Assembly: GCA_016712595.1 (NCBI GenBank)
Contig: JADJQT010000001.1
Span: 659,501 to 723,500 of the forward strand
DNA length: 64,000 nt
Source: Rhodospirillales bacterium
GTDB taxonomy: Bacteria > Pseudomonadota > Alphaproteobacteria > Rhodospirillales > Defluviicoccaceae
Direction of reading: 5' to 3'
Shown: in pieces, positions 38,252-49,225 of the stretch
Numbering within the stretch: the first letter of the stretch is position 1
How the letters are laid out: every line of letters starts with the position of its first letter
Program-made: the position numbers and the translations under genes
Notes under the pieces: generated by a model
Told to the model about the DNA's origin: nothing
Databases searched by the model: none
What the model saw: only the letters and a program-made list of their open reading frames with translations

Positions 38252-39058
38252 ATGACCTTTGCCATCGCCTATCCGGTCATCGATCCGATCCTGGTGCAAA
38301 TCGGGCCGTTCGCCATCCGCTGGTACGCTTTGGCCTATCTCGTCGGCCTGCTGCTCGGCTGGCAATTCGCCCGCTGGCGGGCCGGGCAGTCACCGCACCT
38401 GGTCGAGAAGGAAGCGGTCGACGATTTTCTGACCTGGGCGACGCTTGGCGTGGTGTTGGGCGGACGGCTTGGCTACGTGTTGTTCTACAAGCCGAGCTAC
38501 TATTTTGAGCACCCGCTCGCCGCTTTGCAGGTCTGGCACGGCGGGATGTCGTTCCACGGCGGGTTGCTCGGCGTGATCGTCGCCGGCGTAAGCTTCTGCG
38601 CGATCCGCCATATCCGCACTCTCGCCTTCGCCGACCTGATCTTCTGCGCGGCGCCGATCGGGCTTTTCCTTGGACGTCTCGCCAACTTCATCAATGGCGA
38701 GCTGGTCGGCCGGCCCGGCGACGTCCCCTGGGCGATGGTCTTTCCCGGCTACGGCCCGGAGCCGCGCCATCCGAGCCAGCTCTACGAGGCCGGGCTCGAG
38801 GGGCTGTTACTCTTCACCATCCTCTTCGTGCTCTCGCGGTTTGCCGCGGTCCGCGAGCGGCCAGGGGTGCTGACCGGCGCCTTTCTTGTCGGCTACGGTT
38901 TGTTCCGCTCGTTCGGCGAGCTGTTCCGCGAACCTGATTCCTTCCTTGGCTTTATCGCACCAGGACTGACCATGGGCCAGGTTCTCTCGCTGCCGATGGC
39001 GATGATCGGCGCCGGCTTCGTCATTTGGGCGTTGCGCCGCCCACGGGTCTGTGGGTGA
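38252..39058 (+). CDS. lgt: Prolipoprotein diacylglyceryl transferase
   Basis: 268 residues from ATG 38252 (GGAAG upstream). Lgt transfers the diacylglyceryl group of phosphatidylglycerol to the lipobox Cys of prolipoproteins in the inner membrane. Seven membrane segments are predicted. Signature elements are RWYALAYLVG near residue 20, WHGGMSFHGG near 95 with the essential His, and GRLANFINGELVGR near 145, the Lgt signature with the essential Arg. The RHPSQLYEA block is also conserved. The stop overlaps the GTG start of the next gene by four bases (GTGA), a common lgt-methyltransferase arrangement in alphaproteobacteria. Confidence 0.97.
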   Translation: MTFAIAYPVIDPILVQIGPFAIRWYALAYLVGLLLGWQFARWRAGQSPHLVEKEAVDDFLTWATLGVVLGGRLGYVLFYKPSYYFEHPLAALQVWHGGMSFHGGLLGVIVAGVSFCAIRHIRTLAFADLIFCAAPIGLFLGRLANFINGELVGRPGDVPWAMVFPGYGPEPRHPSQLYEAGLEGLLLFTILFVLSRFAAVRERPGVLTGAFLVGYGLFRSFGELFREPDSFLGFIAPGLTMGQVLSLPMAMIGAGFVIWALRRPRVCG

Positions 39059-40158
39059 GCCCGCTCGGCGAGCGGCTGCGCGCGCAGATTGCCCGGACCG
39101 GCCCGATCGGCGTTGACACCTTCTTCGCCTCGGCGATGGGGGACGCTGAGCACGGCTATTACGCGACCCGCAATCCGCTCGGCCGTGGCGGTGATTTTAT
39201 TACCGCACCCGAGATCAGCCAGGTGTTCGGCGAGTTGATCGGTGCGTGGTGCGTCGCCGTCTGGCGCGCGCTGGGCGCTCCCGACCCCATCCGCCTCGTC
39301 GAGCTCGGCCCGGGGCACGGCACCCTGCTCGCCGATCTGTGGCGCGGCACTGCGGCAGTGGCCCCCGAGTTTATCGCCGCGGTGCGCCTTCACCTCGTTG
39401 AGATCAGTGCGCCGCTGCGCGCCTGTCAGCAGGATGCCCTCTCCACACTCGTCCCACAAGGTGCGGTCGTCTGGCACGAATCGCTGAGCGAGGTTCCGGA
39501 TGGCCCGCTACTGCTGGTCGCCAACGAATTTTTTGACGCGCTGCCGATCCGCCAGTTCGTCGCCGAGGGCGGCGTCTGGCGCGAGCGGCGGGTTGGCCTT
39601 TCGGCGGATGGCAAGGAGCTTGCCTTTGTAACCGGCTCCGAGGGTGACCTCGGCGAAGATTTCGCGCCCTTCGAAGGTGAAATCGTCGAGCGCTGTCCGG
39701 CGGGGGAAGCGCTCGCTGCGGAGATCGCCGGGCGCATCGCCCACTGCGGCGGTTGCGCGCTGATCATCGATTACGGCCACACGCGCAGCGCTACCGGCGA
39801 GACCTTGCAGGCGGCGAGCGGCCATCGGCGCGCCGATCCGCTCATGAGGCCGGGGGAGGCCGATCTCTCGCACCACGTCGATTTCACCCGCCTGCGTATC
39901 GCCGCCCAAGAGGCTGGCGCCGTGGTGTCCGGCCCGATCGCCCAGGGTCTCTTCCTTGGCCGCCTCGGTATCGCCGAGCGCGGCGAGGCGCTGGCTGGAG
40001 CCGCTGCCACGCCTGCAGTCGGCGAGGCGGTGCGCGGCGCCGTTCGCCGGCTGGTTCACCCCGGGCGGATGGGCGTGCTATTCAAAGCGATGGCCATCGC
40101 CCATCCCGCCTCTCCGGACGTTCCGGGGTTCGCTGCCGCGATGCAGGCTGGTCGCTAG
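39055..40158 (+). CDS. SAM-dependent methyltransferase of the MidA/NDUFAF7 family
   Basis: 367 residues from GTG 39055 inside the lgt stop (GTGA). The family signature is strong: GRGGDFITAPEISQVFGELIG near residue 45, RLVELGPGHGTLLADLWR (SAM-binding motif I) near 80, and VANEFFDALPIRQF near 155. The mitochondrial homologue dimethylates an Arg of complex I subunit NDUFS2 during assembly; a similar protein-Arg methylation is the likely role here but is not demonstrated by the sequence. Translational coupling to lgt is typical. The convergent ComB-like gene follows with a five-base gap. Confidence 0.9.
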   Translation: MSPLGERLRAQIARTGPIGVDTFFASAMGDAEHGYYATRNPLGRGGDFITAPEISQVFGELIGAWCVAVWRALGAPDPIRLVELGPGHGTLLADLWRGTAAVAPEFIAAVRLHLVEISAPLRACQQDALSTLVPQGAVVWHESLSEVPDGPLLLVANEFFDALPIRQFVAEGGVWRERRVGLSADGKELAFVTGSEGDLGEDFAPFEGEIVERCPAGEALAAEIAGRIAHCGGCALIIDYGHTRSATGETLQAASGHRRADPLMRPGEADLSHHVDFTRLRIAAQEAGAVVSGPIAQGLFLGRLGIAERGEALAGAAATPAVGEAVRGAVRRLVHPGRMGVLFKAMAIAHPASPDVPGFAAAMQAGR

Positions 40159-40163
40159 CGCTT

Positions 40164-40865
40164 TTAAGGATCGCAGCGCACGGACTCGATGAGCTCGCCG
40201 CGCCGTTCGGCACGCAGCGCGAAATCGAACAGGTCGCGCTGCAGGCAGAGCAACGGGTCGGCCGGCGGCAGGTAGGCCTTGTCGTTGCGCAGAAACTTGG
40301 CGGTGGTCTCATGGGCGAGGATTGCCTCAAGGGCGCCGAGCGGATCGAACGGCCGGCCACCGAGCAGGCTTTCGAGGTAATCGCCGCATGCTTCGTCCTC
40401 CGGCGCCTTGGCGCGGCTGCGGATGCCCATGGCGACGAGCGAGACCACCTGCGGCTGGCGCTTTTGGATGAGCGCAGCGGTCGCCCGCGCGGTCATAAAC
40501 GAGCCGAGCAGCACCTCATTGCAGCGGGGGAGTGCGGTGATCGCGCCGGTCACTCCCGAGGTAGTGCGGTGTACGATCGTGCGCCCGGCGAACTGCGCCG
40601 GGCCGGCGGCGAGGATCAGCGACGGCGAGTTGGTCAGATCGAAGCCGTCAATCGGCACCTCGTTGACCTCGCCGACCAGCACTGCTTCGGGATCGTGTTG
40701 CTTGAACGCGAGGCAGGCCTCCGGATCGCCTTCGAGAACGATCCGCTTCGCTCCGAGGTAATAGAGCAGCGGCTCGCACGAGAAGGCGCGAAAGACGTCG
40801 ATGATCACCGCCAGTCCCCGGGCGGCCTCGGCTCCCTCGGCGAGGGACAGCCTCAGAATTTCCAT
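40164..40865 (-). CDS. ComB-family phosphatase (2-phosphosulfolactate phosphatase-like)
   Basis: 233 residues from ATG 40865 with GGAGG upstream. Conserved ComB blocks are VIIDVFRAFS near residue 20, GEVNEVPIDGFDLTNSP near 65, IVHRTTSGVTGA near 98 and APEDEACGDYLE near 155. The characterised member of the family hydrolyses 2-phosphosulfolactate in coenzyme M synthesis of methanogens; bacteria with this gene usually lack that pathway, so the substrate is uncertain. It converges with the methyltransferase gene and is divergent from the GH13 hydrolase across 117 bp. Confidence 0.85.
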   Translation of the reverse strand: MEILRLSLAEGAEAARGLAVIIDVFRAFSCEPLLYYLGAKRIVLEGDPEACLAFKQHDPEAVLVGEVNEVPIDGFDLTNSPSLILAAGPAQFAGRTIVHRTTSGVTGAITALPRCNEVLLGSFMTARATAALIQKRQPQVVSLVAMGIRSRAKAPEDEACGDYLESLLGGRPFDPLGALEAILAHETTAKFLRNDKAYLPPADPLLCLQRDLFDFALRAERRGELIESVRCDP

Positions 40866-40982
40866 GCCTTGCCTCCATGGTGCGCGGGCTGCAATCATGG
40901 CGGAAGCTACGCCGCCAAACGAGGTCGGATGTGACCGTCGGTGGTGATATGAGGTGATGCGGGGCAGGAGACGGAAGCGGTG

Positions 40983-42467
40983 ATGCAAGCGTTGCCAAGA
41001 TACCCGGCTCTTTATCAGGTCAATACCCGGGTGTGGCTGGGCGAGCTTGGCCGCGCCCTCGGCCGGCCGGCCAATCTCGATGATATTCCGGATGCGATTC
41101 TCGATGGCTGGGCCGAGCGCGGCTTCGATTGGATCTGGATGCTCAGCGTCTGGACGGTCGGTGCGGCGAGCCGGCAGGTCTCCCGCAAGCGAGAGGACTG
41201 GCTGAACGATTTTCGCCGAACCCTTCCCGATCTGACCCAAAACGATATCGGCGGGTCCGGCTTCGCCATCGCCGCCTACGATGTCGCGGCCGCGCTCGGC
41301 GGCGATGCGGCGCTGGCGCGGCTGCGCGCCCGCCTCGCCGAGCGCGGCCTCAGGCTGATGCTCGACTTCGTGCCCAATCACGTCGCTCTTGATCATCCGT
41401 GGCGCGATCAACACCCCGACTGGCTGATCCGCGGCAGCGGAACCGAACTCGCCATTGCGCCCGCTAACTGGGTGCGGATCGAAACCGCTCAGGGGCCGGC
41501 GATCTTCGCCCACGGCCGCGATCCCTATTTTCCCGGCTGGCCGGACACGCTGCAGCTCAACTACGCTGATGCGGGCCTGCAGGCGGCGATGGCCGAAGAA
41601 CTCGCGCGGATCGCCCGACGCTGCGACGGCGTGCGCTGCGATATGGCGATGCTCGTGCTCCCCGAGGTGTTCCAGCGCACCTGGCAGCGCGATATCGCGC
41701 CGTTCTGGCCCGGCGCAATCGCCACCGCCCGGGCAATGAATCCCGCCTTCCGGCTGGCCGCCGAGGTCTATTGGGACCTCGAATGGGAGCTTTTGGAGCA
41801 GGGCTTCGATTACGCCTACGACAAGCGGCTCTACGACCGGCTGCGCGGGGGCGATACCAGCGGAGCGCGGGCGCACCTTTCCGCTGGGCTCGATTACCAG
41901 GCGCGGATGGTACGCTTTCTCGAAAACCACGACGAGGCCCGCGCCGCAGCGGCGTTCAACCCCCGGGAACGGCACGAGGCGGCGGCACTCGTCACCTTTT
42001 TTGCGCCGGGCTTGCGCTTTTTTCAGGAAGGCGAGTTCGATGGCCGGCGGGTGCATGTCTCGCCCCACCTCGTCCGCCGGCCTGACGAGCCGGTGGATGG
42101 ACCGCTCGCCGCCTTCTACGTGTGCCTGCTCACCGTCCTGAAAGATCCGCTGGTGCGAGATGGCAACTGGCAGGCACTCGCGCCGCGCGCGGCCTGGGAG
42201 GGCAACGGGAGCTGGCTGGACTTTATCGGCCACGCTTGGCAGGACGATCGCGGCAAGAAGCTGGTCGTCGTCGTCAACTTCGCGCCGCACGCCGGGCAGT
42301 GTTATCTGCCGCTGACCATCGAAGGGATCAGCGGACGGACGGTGGTGCTGCGCGACCGGCTCGGCGGAATTTCTTACGAGCGCGATGGCAGCACACTGAT
42401 TGCGCCCGGGCTTTACCTCGACTTGCCCGCCTGGGGTGTTCACGCCTTTGCCGTTGAGGCCGGCTGA
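40983..42467 (+). CDS. Alpha-amylase family (GH13) glycoside hydrolase
   Basis: 494 residues from ATG 40983 (AGGAGACGGAAG upstream; a GTG at 40980 is adjacent). All four GH13 regions are present: DFVPNH near residue 130, GVRCDMAML near 218 with the nucleophile Asp, AEVYWD near 260 with the acid/base Glu, and FLENHDEAR near 310. The C-terminus (KLVVVVNFAPHAGQCYLPL) is the usual amylase C-terminal beta domain. No signal peptide is seen, so it probably acts on cytoplasmic alpha-glucans such as glycogen or trehalose-related substrates. It stands alone between ComB and lon. Confidence 0.9.
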   Translation: MQALPRYPALYQVNTRVWLGELGRALGRPANLDDIPDAILDGWAERGFDWIWMLSVWTVGAASRQVSRKREDWLNDFRRTLPDLTQNDIGGSGFAIAAYDVAAALGGDAALARLRARLAERGLRLMLDFVPNHVALDHPWRDQHPDWLIRGSGTELAIAPANWVRIETAQGPAIFAHGRDPYFPGWPDTLQLNYADAGLQAAMAEELARIARRCDGVRCDMAMLVLPEVFQRTWQRDIAPFWPGAIATARAMNPAFRLAAEVYWDLEWELLEQGFDYAYDKRLYDRLRGGDTSGARAHLSAGLDYQARMVRFLENHDEARAAAAFNPRERHEAAALVTFFAPGLRFFQEGEFDGRRVHVSPHLVRRPDEPVDGPLAAFYVCLLTVLKDPLVRDGNWQALAPRAAWEGNGSWLDFIGHAWQDDRGKKLVVVVNFAPHAGQCYLPLTIEGISGRTVVLRDRLGGISYERDGSTLIAPGLYLDLPAWGVHAFAVEAG

Positions 42468-42482
42468 CTTATCGCCGGCCTC
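42456..42482. terminator. Stem-loop between the GH13 gene and lon
   Basis: GAGGCCGGC (42456-42464) and GCCGGCCTC (42474-42482) form a perfect 9-bp stem over a nine-base loop that contains the amylase stop codon. It is suited to act on both converging transcripts, but no U-run follows on either strand. Confidence 0.4.
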
Positions 42483-42508
42483 CGGCAGAGTGTGAGTGCC
42501 AGGAGCGC

Positions 42509-44998
<2,490 letters not shown>

Positions 44999-45019
44999 GG
45001 GCTGTTTCCCGGGCGTCGA

Positions 45020-45421
45020 TTATAGCTTGCGCAGGCAAAGATGAAGACAGCCGTCGACGAGATCGCGCCGCAGGATTTCCAGGCGACGGGCGGGCAGATC
45101 GATAACCCGCTCGAGACGGCCATGGGGAATTTCCATGCGGACGACTTCGGCGTTCCGACAAGCCGTCGGTACCGGACGCAGGCCGACGATCACTACCCGG
45201 TTGTGGTCGAGCATCACGGTTACCTGATCTGCGGGCACCCCGGGAAGCGCGGCGAAAATCCAGATCCGGTCCGAAGTTTCGTAAACATCGATCGGCGGTT
45301 CCCACGCCGGCTGCAGCGTGGAGGAGCCTCCCAATTGAAAGAACTGGCGATGCAGGCGTTCGGCCTGCTCCAGCATCCTGCAGGCATCCGCCCACATCCA
45401 ATGGTCGGGTTGGCGCGGCAT
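45020..45421 (-). CDS. Small heat shock protein (Hsp20 / alpha-crystallin family)
   Basis: 133 residues. Residues about 38-130 form an alpha-crystallin domain: AWEPPIDVYETSDRIWIFA, LPGVPADQVTVML with the conserved LPGV, RVVIVGLR, EIPHGRLERVIDLP and GCLHLCL. The C-terminal IxI-type extension is missing, so oligomerisation may be limited. It is an ATP-independent holdase by family. It precedes lon by 21 bp, suggesting cotranscription. It is divergent from the gamma carbonic anhydrase gene across 154 bp; no confident heat-shock sigma-factor promoter was picked out there. Confidence 0.9.
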   Translation of the reverse strand: MPRQPDHWMWADACRMLEQAERLHRQFFQLGGSSTLQPAWEPPIDVYETSDRIWIFAALPGVPADQVTVMLDHNRVVIVGLRPVPTACRNAEVVRMEIPHGRLERVIDLPARRLEILRRDLVDGCLHLCLRKL

Positions 45422-45575
45422 GGGTCCTCGTTCCCCCTTGGTTACCTCCTGCCTTAGATGGGCCGGCAGACGAGCGATGTCAGCAGTGGGCGCGCCGCCG
45501 GTGGTCTTGCAACACCAGTTCGCCTAAGAATATTGGCGCGGGTACGACAACGGACGGGAACGAGGAACAAAACGC

Positions 45576-46100
45576 ATGCGCTACAAGTTGGACGGGGTGG
45601 GCATTGAAACGGATGGTGATGATTGGTGGGTCGCGCCCAGCGCCGTCGTCATCGGCAAGGTGAAGTTGGAACGAAACGCCAGTGTCTGGTGGGGCGCGGT
45701 GGTGCGCGGCGACAACGAACTCATTACCATCGGGGAAAATTCGAACGTGCAGGACGGCTGCGTGCTGCATACGGACCCGGGATATCCGCTCACCATCGGC
45801 CGCAACGTCACGGTCGGTCATCTGGTAATGATGCATGGCTGCACCATTGGTGACGGCAGCCTGATCGGTATCGGCAGCGTTATCCTCAACGGCACCAGAA
45901 TCGGCCGCAACTGCCTGATTGGCGCGAAAACGCTGATCGGCGAGGGCAAGGACATTCCCGACGGCTCGGTGGTGATGGGCGCACCCGGCAAGGTTGTGCG
46001 CACTCTTACGCCCGAGCAGATCACCCGCATGCAGGAAGGTGCCGCCAAGTACGTCTCGAACTGGCAGCGCTACAAGCGGGGCCTGCAGGTCCAGGATTAA
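45576..46100 (+). CDS. Gamma-class carbonic anhydrase family protein
   Basis: 174 residues from ATG 45576 (GAGGAAC upstream). It is a left-handed beta-helix of hexapeptide repeats (IGENSNVQDG, IGRNVTVGHLV, IGDGSLIGIGSVI). The three Zn-ligand His positions are kept in GCVLH, VGHLV and MMHGC, and VVRGDN supplies the conserved Arg-Asp pair. The C-terminal helix (PEQITRMQEGAAKYVSNWQRY) is typical of YrdA/CaiE-like proteins. Activity in this subgroup varies: some members hydrate CO2, others seem inactive. It is convergent with the hemerythrin cluster across 12 bp. Confidence 0.9.
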   Translation: MRYKLDGVGIETDGDDWWVAPSAVVIGKVKLERNASVWWGAVVRGDNELITIGENSNVQDGCVLHTDPGYPLTIGRNVTVGHLVMMHGCTIGDGSLIGIGSVILNGTRIGRNCLIGAKTLIGEGKDIPDGSVVMGAPGKVVRTLTPEQITRMQEGAAKYVSNWQRYKRGLQVQD

Positions 46101-46112
46101 CGCGTAACCAAC

Positions 46113-46532
46113 TCAGGCGGCGTTGGCCTCGTCGAGCTTTTCGATCCAAGGCTTCATTTTCACGTCCTCCTCGAGGACGTGCGGGATCAGCCAGTCGGCA
46201 ATCAGATTATAGAACGTAACCACGGTGAAACCGGATGGATCGTCACGAAAGCGCCGCTTCAATTCGGCGGCGCGCATCACCATGTCCCGGTGAATGCGAC
46301 AGTGCGCCTTGTAGCCGGGATACGCGGCAAGGCGCATCAGCATTTCCTCGCGTCGGAAATGCTCGCGCGTGTAGTCAAGGACGTCCTCGACCGCGCTGGC
46401 GATTACTGGCCGGTCATCTCCGGAGACGTCGAGAAAATGCAGCCGATTGAGGGAGTAGACGAGGCGCTGGTGATCGGCGTCGACGGCTGGCACACCGAGG
46501 CGGAGACTATCGCGCCACTGCAGCAAGGCCAT
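46113..46532 (-). CDS. Bacteriohemerythrin, tandem copy 1
   Basis: 139 residues from ATG 46532 (GAGAGGAAC upstream). It begins MALLQWRDSLRLGVPAVDADHQRL, the common bacteriohemerythrin start. Di-iron ligands are visible in DADH, HFRREEMLM, HCRIHRDM and HVLEEDVKMKPW. It is a four-helix cytoplasmic protein that reversibly binds O2 and may deliver or sense it. It is paralogous to the next two genes, sharing length, start and the C-terminal AxAA. The separation of about 280 bp from copy 2 suggests its own promoter. A longer upstream frame to 46619 lacks support. Confidence 0.93.
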   Translation of the reverse strand: MALLQWRDSLRLGVPAVDADHQRLVYSLNRLHFLDVSGDDRPVIASAVEDVLDYTREHFRREEMLMRLAAYPGYKAHCRIHRDMVMRAAELKRRFRDDPSGFTVVTFYNLIADWLIPHVLEEDVKMKPWIEKLDEANAA

Positions 46533-46813
46533 CGTCGTTCCTCTCATTTCCGCTACCACGACAGCGCGCCGCGTCGCTCGATCACGCACACCAATTGCGC
46601 AAGCGACATCAGAGCACATTCAATCTTTGGAATACAGTGCGCAGACCTTGATGCTGCGTTGCGCAATGCGCGCGTTGCGCCTAAAGCACACTCGACGACG
46701 CTACTTGCGAACATGCGGATCGCGCACGCCGGATCGCACGCGGGCAGACCTGGGTCGCACAAGGGCAGACGCCGCGGCGGACCCGCTGACCGATGGGGCC
46801 GGAACGGCGCTCG

Positions 46814-47233
46814 TCAGGCGGCCTGTGCCTCGGGAAGATGGGCGACGAACGGCCTGAGCTTGACGTCTTCTTGAAGCACATGAAGGAGTAGCCAGTCGGC
46901 GACGCCGCCGCAGAAGGTATGCAGCCGCCGCAAGTGCAGTTGCTTGCGGAAGCTCGCTTCCATGTCGCCGGCGCGCTTGGCCATCTGCCGGTGAATGTCG
47001 CTATGCGCGGCAAGGCCGGGATAGTTCGCCATCCGCATTAGCGCCTCTTCACGGCGAAAATGCTCGATTTCCGCGTGCACGAGCGCGCTCATCGCCTCGA
47101 CGATTACCGCCGGGTTGTCGGCGAGCACGACGCTCACGTGCAGCTGGTTGAGCGCGTCGATGAGTTGCCGGTGGTCCTTGTCGATCGCTGGAACGCCGAC
47201 ACTCAGATTCTCACGCCAATGTAACAGTGCCAT
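46814..47233 (-). CDS. Bacteriohemerythrin, tandem copy 2
   Basis: 139 residues from ATG 47233. Ligand motifs are IDKDHRQL, HFRREEALM, HSDIHRQM and HVLQEDVKLRPF. The same length and layout as copies 1 and 3, with divergence spread evenly through the helices, indicates old duplications. Position-specific differences such as KQLHLRRLHTFCGG before the last helix suggest specialisation. The 281 bp between it and copy 1 carry no gene. Confidence 0.93.
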   Translation of the reverse strand: MALLHWRENLSVGVPAIDKDHRQLIDALNQLHVSVVLADNPAVIVEAMSALVHAEIEHFRREEALMRMANYPGLAAHSDIHRQMAKRAGDMEASFRKQLHLRRLHTFCGGVADWLLLHVLQEDVKLRPFVAHLPEAQAA

Positions 47234-47385
47234 CCTGGATGTTCCTCACCTGCGTCGCCGGCCGATTCGCCGATCGCGTTTTCGATTTTTTCGTGCGCCG
47301 CCAGGGCAATGACCAATCTGGAATCGCGATGTGCGGCCTTATATAATTTGTTTGGTTCAAGGTGCCTTTTCGTCAGCGCCAAACT

Positions 47386-47805
47386 TCAGGCGGCCTGGGC
47401 GTCCGCGAGATGGGCAATCCACGGCTTGAGTTGCATGTCCGCGCCGAGAACGTGATCGACCAGCCAGTCGGCCATCAGATCATATAAGTCATGGACGCGG
47501 ACGGCCTGCGGGTCGGTATGGAAGAGGGCGACAATCTCAGCGACCTTCGCGGTGAACTGCTGGTGCGCCCGCCGATGTCCGGCGAGGCCTGGATAGCCCC
47601 CCAGTTCCATGAGCTGCTCCTCGCGACGGAAGTGCGTTTGCGTATAGAGCAGGAGTTCGCTGAGCGCGTCGCCGATCGCCTGCGGGTCGTCGCCGGCAAG
47701 GTCGAGAAACCGTACACGGTTGAGAAGCTCGAACAGCCGCTTATGATCATTATCGACCCGGGGAACATCGAGCGATAGGCTGTCTCGCCAGCGAAGCAGT
47801 GTCAT
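47386..47805 (-). CDS. Bacteriohemerythrin, tandem copy 3
   Basis: 139 residues from ATG 47805 (GAGGGAAC upstream). Ligands are found in VDNDHKRL, HFRREEQLM, HRRAHQQF and HVLGADMQLKPW; the final motif keeps His and Asp, although the EED seen in copies 1 and 2 is GAD here. It is the most upstream of the three. AT-rich DNA at 47234-47385 and 47806-47955 probably contains promoters, but none was confidently matched. Confidence 0.92.
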   Translation of the reverse strand: MTLLRWRDSLSLDVPRVDNDHKRLFELLNRVRFLDLAGDDPQAIGDALSELLLYTQTHFRREEQLMELGGYPGLAGHRRAHQQFTAKVAEIVALFHTDPQAVRVHDLYDLMADWLVDHVLGADMQLKPWIAHLADAQAA

Positions 47806-47955
47806 GGATTGTTCCCTCGTTTTGATCCCGTTCGGTCAGCCGTTGCTGACTCTTTTGCAATTGCACCATTATTGTAAGCACATGCAAAAACAAATGAACA
47901 GTGTGAATTCAGCAACGGAGCGTTGCGCGAGGCGCGAGGACAGGAGGTCATCTTG

Positions 47956-48756
47956 ATGCGCCAATCCTCAGTGCCGTCGATGTTGAGCGCCGATTCACTG
48001 TCCGGCAGTCCGGCAATTCGCCACGGTTTCTTCACCCGCGAGGGCGGTATCAGCGACGGGCCATACGCATCGCTGAACTGCGGCCTCGGCTCGGCCGACG
48101 ATCCGGATCGGGTCCGAGAGAATCGCCGCCGCGCCATGCGCGGCCTTGGCGCCGCGGACGACGCGCTGATCACCGCCTACCAGGTGCATTCGCCCTATGC
48201 CGCGGTCGTCGAAGCTCCCTGGCCGGCCGACGCCCGCCCGCAACTCGACGCCCTGGTGACACGCACCCCGGGGCTGGCGCTGGGCATTCTCACCGCCGAC
48301 TGCGCACCGGTGCTGCTCGCCGATCCCGACACCAAGGTGATCGGTGCCGCCCACGCCGGCTGGCGGGGGGCCAAGGGCGGGGTGCTCGCGGCGACAATCG
48401 AAGCAATGCTCGGCTGCGGAGCGCGCCTGAGCTCGATTCGGGCCGTCGTCGGCCCGTGCATCCGCCAGGACTCCTACGAGGTCGGCGCCGAGTTTCGCGA
48501 TGCCTTCCTCGCCGATGATCCCGGCGCCGATACGTTCTTCCGCCCGGGCGTTCCGCCCCATGAGGACCCGCAGCGCTACCGGTTCGATCTCGCCCGGTTC
48601 GTTGCCCGCAAGCTCGGAGCGCTCGGCGTGCGTACACTCGAGATCCTGCCCCACGATACCTTCGCCGACGACCGCTTCTTCAGCTACCGCCGCGTCACCC
48701 TCGCCGGCGGCAATGACTATGGCCGCATGCTCTCGGCGATCACGCTGCTGCCGTGA
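47956..48756 (+). CDS. pgeF: Peptidoglycan editing factor / purine nucleoside phosphorylase-type laccase-domain protein
   Basis: 266 residues from ATG 47956, preceded by AGGAGG at the right distance. The family's metal-site residues are present: AYQVHS near residue 75, ILTADCAPVLL near 112, GAAHAGWRG near 133 and VVGPCIRQDSYEVG near 165. Members of the DUF152/YfiH family remove misincorporated amino acids from peptidoglycan precursors, and some cleave purine nucleosides. In many alphaproteobacteria this gene follows lgt and the MidA-like gene directly; here it is about 8 kb away. A small hydrophobic ORF follows. Confidence 0.92.
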   Translation: MRQSSVPSMLSADSLSGSPAIRHGFFTREGGISDGPYASLNCGLGSADDPDRVRENRRRAMRGLGAADDALITAYQVHSPYAAVVEAPWPADARPQLDALVTRTPGLALGILTADCAPVLLADPDTKVIGAAHAGWRGAKGGVLAATIEAMLGCGARLSSIRAVVGPCIRQDSYEVGAEFRDAFLADDPGADTFFRPGVPPHEDPQRYRFDLARFVARKLGALGVRTLEILPHDTFADDRFFSYRRVTLAGGNDYGRMLSAITLLP

Positions 48757-48793
48757 CCGGGGCGGGCGGCGATCCAGGCGGAGCGCAACATCG

Positions 48794-48865
48794 ATGCCAC
48801 ACCTCATCCTGCTGATGGCCTTCGTGCTGGTGGCGCTGGTGGCGATGTGCATGTTCGCAGGCTGA
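48794..48865 (+). CDS. Possible 23-residue membrane peptide
   Basis: ATG 48794 opens a frame reading MPHLILLMAFVLVALVAMCM and ending FAG-stop, a single predicted membrane helix. GGCGGAGCG lies about 16 bases upstream, not ideally spaced. It is 37 bp downstream of pgeF and could be cotranscribed. There is no homology by recognition. It may equally be chance in a GC-rich region; the IS3 remnant begins 12 bp later. Confidence 0.3.
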   Translation: MPHLILLMAFVLVALVAMCMFAG

Positions 48866-48877
48866 GTCGCCGCCAAT

Positions 48878-48985
48878 GCCGCATCGAGCTTCCGTCTCGG
48901 CTTCTTCATCATCGTCTCCGTCTACCACGACGGAGCCGACCTCGCTCCAATCAAGCCACTGGTCCCAAATTCGGGGTCCACTTCA
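48878..48985 (-). mobile_element. Solo right end of the IS3-family element
   Basis: The 108 bases match the right end of the elements at 3268-4539 and 9264-10536 with a few substitutions: the first dozen codons of orfA (KKPRRKLDAA on the complement), its leader, and the terminal GGGGTCCACTTCA (48973-48985). The rest of the element is missing. It joins directly to an IS5 transposase fragment. Confidence 0.88.
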
Positions 48986-49108
48986 GTCCATCGGGCGCAT
49001 GTTCGGCAGGCTCAAGGACTGGCCCGCATCGCCACCCGCTACGATCGTTGCGCCCACACCTTCATGAGTGCCATCTGCATCGCCGTATCCGTCATCTTCT
49101 GGTTATGA
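48986..49108 (+). pseudogene. IS5-type transposase C-terminal fragment
   Basis: The frame reads IGRMFGRLKDW, then after a base change RIATRYDRCAHTFMSAICIA and ends VSVIFWL-stop, matching the C-terminus of IS5-family transposases that contain the catalytic Glu block (IERMFGRLKDWRRIATRYDR). The Glu itself reads Gly here. It starts exactly at the IS3 solo end, so the IS3 probably inserted into it and was later lost by recombination. The stretch 49109-49225 holds no gene. Confidence 0.75.
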
Positions 49109-49225
49109 GCCCTGAGCCTAAGCAACTAACGTCTGACTTACGGCGAGAGCCGATTGACATTTTTCGGAAGCTGATCCCAAACATCGGTGCGAGCGCTTAA
49201 CTGTTTGGGATGCTGCAAAGCCGGC

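Noticed and set aside
40866..42443. Minus-strand extension of the ComB frame through the GH13 gene
   Set aside because: The extended part is antisense to all four GH13 motifs, and ComB has a natural ATG with GGAGG at 40865.
45422..45575. Heat-shock sigma factor promoter upstream of hsp20
   Set aside because: CTTGCA and AT-rich blocks occur, but orientation and spacing do not fit a promoter reading into hsp20.
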